A stretch of 37,428 bases of DNA from assembly GCA_900299145.1 (NCBI GenBank), contig OMIN01000027.1, positions 1-37,428 of the forward strand, written 5' to 3'. Position numbers and translations under genes: made by a program. The DNA is from Betaproteobacteria bacterium (GTDB lineage: Bacteria; Pseudomonadota; Gammaproteobacteria; Burkholderiales; SG8-41). Below the pieces are notes generated by a model. The model did no database searches. It saw only the letters and a program-made list of their open reading frames with translations, and was not told where the DNA came from. This document shows positions 35,113 through 37,428 of this stretch, piece by piece (position 1 is the stretch's first letter; each line of letters starts with the position of its first letter).

Positions 35113-36004
35113 GATAAAATTCAGAAAGACACAAATGCATGCAAACTTCCCAATGCGGCATGCACAAGCCGTAATGCGCGGCGAACTTGCCGCCCGCAAG
35201 GCGCGAATTCGCAGGCCTTTGCGCCGGCAATGGATATTCGGCGGTCGTAATCGGCACAATACTCTTGCATTTCAAATCCGCACCACGCGCACGCGCACCC
35301 GCAATAATCGCGCTGGCAAACCCATGCCAACTGGTCTCGCCGGCGGCGGTCAGGTGATACGTTCCACTTTGAAAATCACCTTTTCCTCGCGAGGTCAGTT
35401 CGTGGCGCAAGGCAAATGCTGTGCTGTCCGCCAGCAGCCGCGCCCAAGTCGGCGCGCCAATTTGATCAGCGACGATGCGCAGCTCCTCGCGTTCGGCCGC
35501 AAGCCGCAGTATGGTCTTCAAGAAATTCTTGCCGCGTGACGCATAAACCCAGCTTGTGCGAAATATCAGGTGATCCGCGCCAGATGCTCGCACAGCTTCT
35601 TCGCCCGCAAGCTTGCTTCGGTCATACGCGCTGCGGGGCGCAGTGGCGTCAGCTTCGGTGTAAACACCGATTTTTGTACCGTCATACACATAGTCAGTCG
35701 AATAATGCACCAGTAGCGCACCATGGCGCTTTGCGGCGAGCGCCAGCGCTTCGGGCGCGCGGGCGTTGACCGCCATTGCCGTATCAATATCTTTCTCGGC
35801 CTGGTCAACGGCCGTATAGGCAGCGGCATTCACGATCACGTCCGGCTTGGTTGCGACCACCAGCGCCGCCAGTGCATCCACCCGCAACAAATCGCATTCA
35901 CCTCGGCCCGGCGCAAAAACCTGTCCCAAAGGCAACAACGTGCGCGCAAGCTCCCAACCCACCTGACCGCTGGCCCCTGTCAGCAGTATACGTAATGCAC
36001 TCAC
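35108..36004 (-). CDS. rfbD: dTDP-4-dehydrorhamnose reductase
   Basis: The 298-residue enzyme reduces dTDP-4-dehydrorhamnose to dTDP-L-rhamnose. The NAD(P)-binding TGASGQVG is at 9-16, STDYVYDG at 102-109, and Tyr127-x3-Lys131 in SAYDRSKLAGE is the SDR pair. RPANSRL near the C-terminus is typical of RmlD. The start is GTG at 36004. The stop codon lies inside a dispersed repeat, so the final residues FYQ come from repeat sequence. rfbC lies upstream by 22 bp; rfbA and rfbB are not in the window. Confidence 0.95.
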   Translation of the reverse strand: MSALRILLTGASGQVGWELARTLLPLGQVFAPGRGECDLLRVDALAALVVATKPDVIVNAAAYTAVDQAEKDIDTAMAVNARAPEALALAAKRHGALLVHYSTDYVYDGTKIGVYTEADATAPRSAYDRSKLAGEEAVRASGADHLIFRTSWVYASRGKNFLKTILRLAAEREELRIVADQIGAPTWARLLADSTAFALRHELTSRGKGDFQSGTYHLTAAGETSWHGFASAIIAGARARGADLKCKSIVPITTAEYPLPAQRPANSRLAGGKFAAHYGLCMPHWEVCMHLCLSEFYQ

Positions 36005-36026
36005 GGCTCAACCACTAACCAAAGCA

Positions 36027-36572
36027 TCACGGAAACATTTCCGCCGCGCTGAACGCTACGCCTTTCGCGTCTTTCCCCGACAGCGCTGGCGTGAAATCTA
36101 TCGGCCATTGAATGCCGATATCGGGATCATCCCAGCGAATACAGCGCTCGAATTCAGGTGCCCAATAATCCGTGGTCTTGTACAAAAATTCGGCACTCTC
36201 GGACAGCACCACGAAACCGTGCGCAAAACCCGGAGGTATCCACAACTGCCGCATGTTTTCAGCGGACAAAATAACTCCTTCCCATCTACCAAACGTCGGC
36301 GACGAACGGCGCAAATCCACGGCTACGTCGAACACCTCGCCCGCGCACACGCGCACCAGTTTGCCCTGCGCCTGTTTGATTTGATAATGCAAGCCGCGCA
36401 GCACGCCTTTGACCGAACGTGAATGATTGTCCTGCACAAACGGCGGAATGAAGCCGGTCAGTTCGGAAAAACGCTTGGCATTGAAGCTTTCAAAGAAAAA
36501 CCCGCGCGAGTCACCGAATACTTTGGGGTCGATCATCAGCACCCCATGCAGCGAGGTTTGCGTTACTTCCAT
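36027..36572 (-). CDS. rfbC: dTDP-4-dehydrorhamnose 3,5-epimerase
   Basis: The 181-residue cupin enzyme epimerises dTDP-4-keto-6-deoxyglucose at C3 and C5 in rhamnose synthesis. The catalytic base is His62 in RGLHYQ, Lys71 contacts substrate, and Tyr131 in FLYKTTDYW is the acid. The IPPGFAHGFVVLSE stretch (112-125) is the family hallmark. ATG at 36572. A dispersed repeat lies in the 65-bp gap between epsI and this gene. With rfbD it covers the last two steps of dTDP-rhamnose synthesis. Confidence 0.96.
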   Translation of the reverse strand: MEVTQTSLHGVLMIDPKVFGDSRGFFFESFNAKRFSELTGFIPPFVQDNHSRSVKGVLRGLHYQIKQAQGKLVRVCAGEVFDVAVDLRRSSPTFGRWEGVILSAENMRQLWIPPGFAHGFVVLSESAEFLYKTTDYWAPEFERCIRWDDPDIGIQWPIDFTPALSGKDAKGVAFSAAEMFP

Positions 36573-36615
36573 TAGCCGGTTTCCCCAAGCAGCAATCGAG
36601 CTGATATATAATTCA

Positions 36616-36633
36616 TAAGTATTTGATTTTATT
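36616..36633 (-). repeat. Dispersed AT-rich repeat, copy 8
   Basis: On the minus strand AATAAAATCAAATACTTA, followed by TGAAT. It begins a few bases after the epsI stop codon and fills the upstream part of the epsI-rfbC gap. Confidence 0.7.
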
Positions 36634-36637
36634 ATTT

Positions 36638-37330
36638 TTATTTGGCCGTCAACTGTGTATCCAACCCACTCAGCCGCTTTCGATCAGCCACCGGCACCGC
36701 TTCCAGCAACCGCTGCACAAAATCATCCTGGAGCTGATAGGCGCGCGCTTCATTTTCATCTATGGATGAAATACGAAACAGCATGCCGTCCGGGATGCGG
36801 CCGGTGAGGGCAAAGCGCAAATCGACAATGCGTTTCTCAGTGGTGCTCTTCACCGCCTTGTCACCAACAGTAAACCAGTAAGTCACCGGCTCAACGCGCG
36901 GCCCCATATGGCCATTCAGCCGCCGCACGGGAATTTCGCCAAACGGTGTGCCGAGCACGCCGGCATCGTTCTTCTTCAAGGTGAAGCCCTGTGCGGGATA
37001 GCACACTTCCGGCTTGTGTGCGCCTAATTCGCCGCGTTGATCGCTGCCATAGGCCAGCGACAACATGATCGCATAGCCTTTCGAATTCACATAGGTGCGG
37101 GTCAAAATCTGGCTGTACAACTTATCGAGCAACTGCTGAGTTTGAGGGTTCACTACCCCCACATTTCGATCCGGTAGTTCACGCCAGTCACCAAAGGATT
37201 TGGGCACCATTTTTTCGAGCGAAATGGGCACTTCATCCGCAACCTTTTTCGCGGGCTTTGCCACTACGGCGCCTATGCTCGCCGCGATCATCAACACGGC
37301 AATAATCAGTGACATCTTGTTCGAAAACAT
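36638..37330 (-). CDS. epsI: Exosortase-associated protein, EpsI family
   Basis: The 230-residue protein has an N-terminal membrane anchor (SLIIAVLMIAASIGAVVA, about 7-24) followed by a periplasmic domain with HKPEVCYPAQGF, the cysteine-containing signature of the EpsI family found next to exosortases. A WFTVGDKAV segment follows. EpsI is thought to act in exopolysaccharide export or in exosortase function; the molecular role is not settled. ATG at 37330 with AAAGG upstream is chosen, but the same frame stays open without a stop up to the window edge, so a fusion to an upstream exosortase cannot be excluded. It heads the minus-strand polysaccharide gene block. Confidence 0.85.
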   Translation of the reverse strand: MFSNKMSLIIAVLMIAASIGAVVAKPAKKVADEVPISLEKMVPKSFGDWRELPDRNVGVVNPQTQQLLDKLYSQILTRTYVNSKGYAIMLSLAYGSDQRGELGAHKPEVCYPAQGFTLKKNDAGVLGTPFGEIPVRRLNGHMGPRVEPVTYWFTVGDKAVKSTTEKRIVDLRFALTGRIPDGMLFRISSIDENEARAYQLQDDFVQRLLEAVPVADRKRLSGLDTQLTAK

Positions 37331-37428
37331 GTAAGCGCCTTTTACGGTATTCCGTAGAGACCGCATGGTAACAAAGAATGGCCGCCTCCGGCCACAGCCT
37401 ATGAGCACGGTTGCAGCAATGCAGTACA

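Noticed and set aside
1-37428. tRNA, rRNA and CRISPR features
   Set aside because: No cloverleaf-like sequence, rRNA segment or regularly spaced repeat array was seen; the dispersed repeat is far too widely spaced for CRISPR.

Overview
The window looks like a chromosomal segment of a betaproteobacterium. The evidence is the set of orphan Bug/TctC tricarboxylate-type binding proteins, the dapA-bamC-MBL hydrolase order, and an exosortase/PEP-CTERM locus beside sugar-nucleotide genes. No order or genus can be assigned from sequence alone. Most genes are GC-rich with compact spacing. I see no tRNA, rRNA, CRISPR array, phage gene or intact insertion sequence.

Left part (about 1-16,000) is an accessory catabolic region. 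It holds an outer-membrane beta-barrel protein, a MmgE/PrpD-family dehydratase with a second, broken 3' copy, and a TPR lipoprotein. It also holds four intact Bug/TctC periplasmic binding proteins plus one broken one, a TcuA-like FAD dehydrogenase, a ThDP-dependent enzyme lying between two Bug genes, and an Asp-box propeller protein. No TctA/TctB membrane partners are present, so the binding proteins are orphans here. Between about 8,000 and 10,650 two genes are decaying: a zinc-type alcohol/quinone dehydrogenase with four lesions and a Bug gene with two. A lower-GC Sel1-like gene sits between them.

Middle part (about 16,000-27,300) is mostly conserved housekeeping. It has a GDT1/TMEM165-type cation transporter, mutS, a secreted calcineurin-like phosphoesterase and slyD. 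It continues with a ribosomal-oxygenase cupin (roxA/ycfD), a small hypothetical, and an Ala-rich LEA-like lipoprotein with a strong terminator. It ends with the minus-strand block dapA, bamC, MBL hydrolase and a SAM methyltransferase upstream of dapA.

Right part (about 27,400-37,400) is a minus-strand exopolysaccharide/PEP-CTERM locus. Read 5'->3' it runs epsI, rfbC, rfbD, galE, galU, manC, a PEP-CTERM protein, a TIGR03790 protein, another PEP-CTERM protein and a paralogue of the first PEP-CTERM protein. The sugar-nucleotide genes would supply UDP-Glc, UDP-Gal, dTDP-rhamnose (rfbA/rfbB lie outside) and GDP-mannose for a matrix polymer. PEP-CTERM proteins are thought to be sorted to the surface by an exosortase, which is also outside the window.

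Four observations stand out. (1) manC has lost the end of its cupin domain and is fused in frame to a PEP-CTERM sorting tail that is identical over 49 bp to the tail of a nearby gene. (2) Two PEP-CTERM paralogues each carry a conserved Cys and a QLA[IV]W motif about 100 residues apart, the layout of a Cys-Gln thioester adhesin domain. (3) A dispersed AT-rich repeat near AATAAAAACAAATACTTA occurs at least eight times, mostly at gene borders; one copy lies in the leader of the broken Bug gene and another borders a likely galU promoter. (4) Two CRP-type palindromes lie upstream of the PEP-CTERM gene pair.
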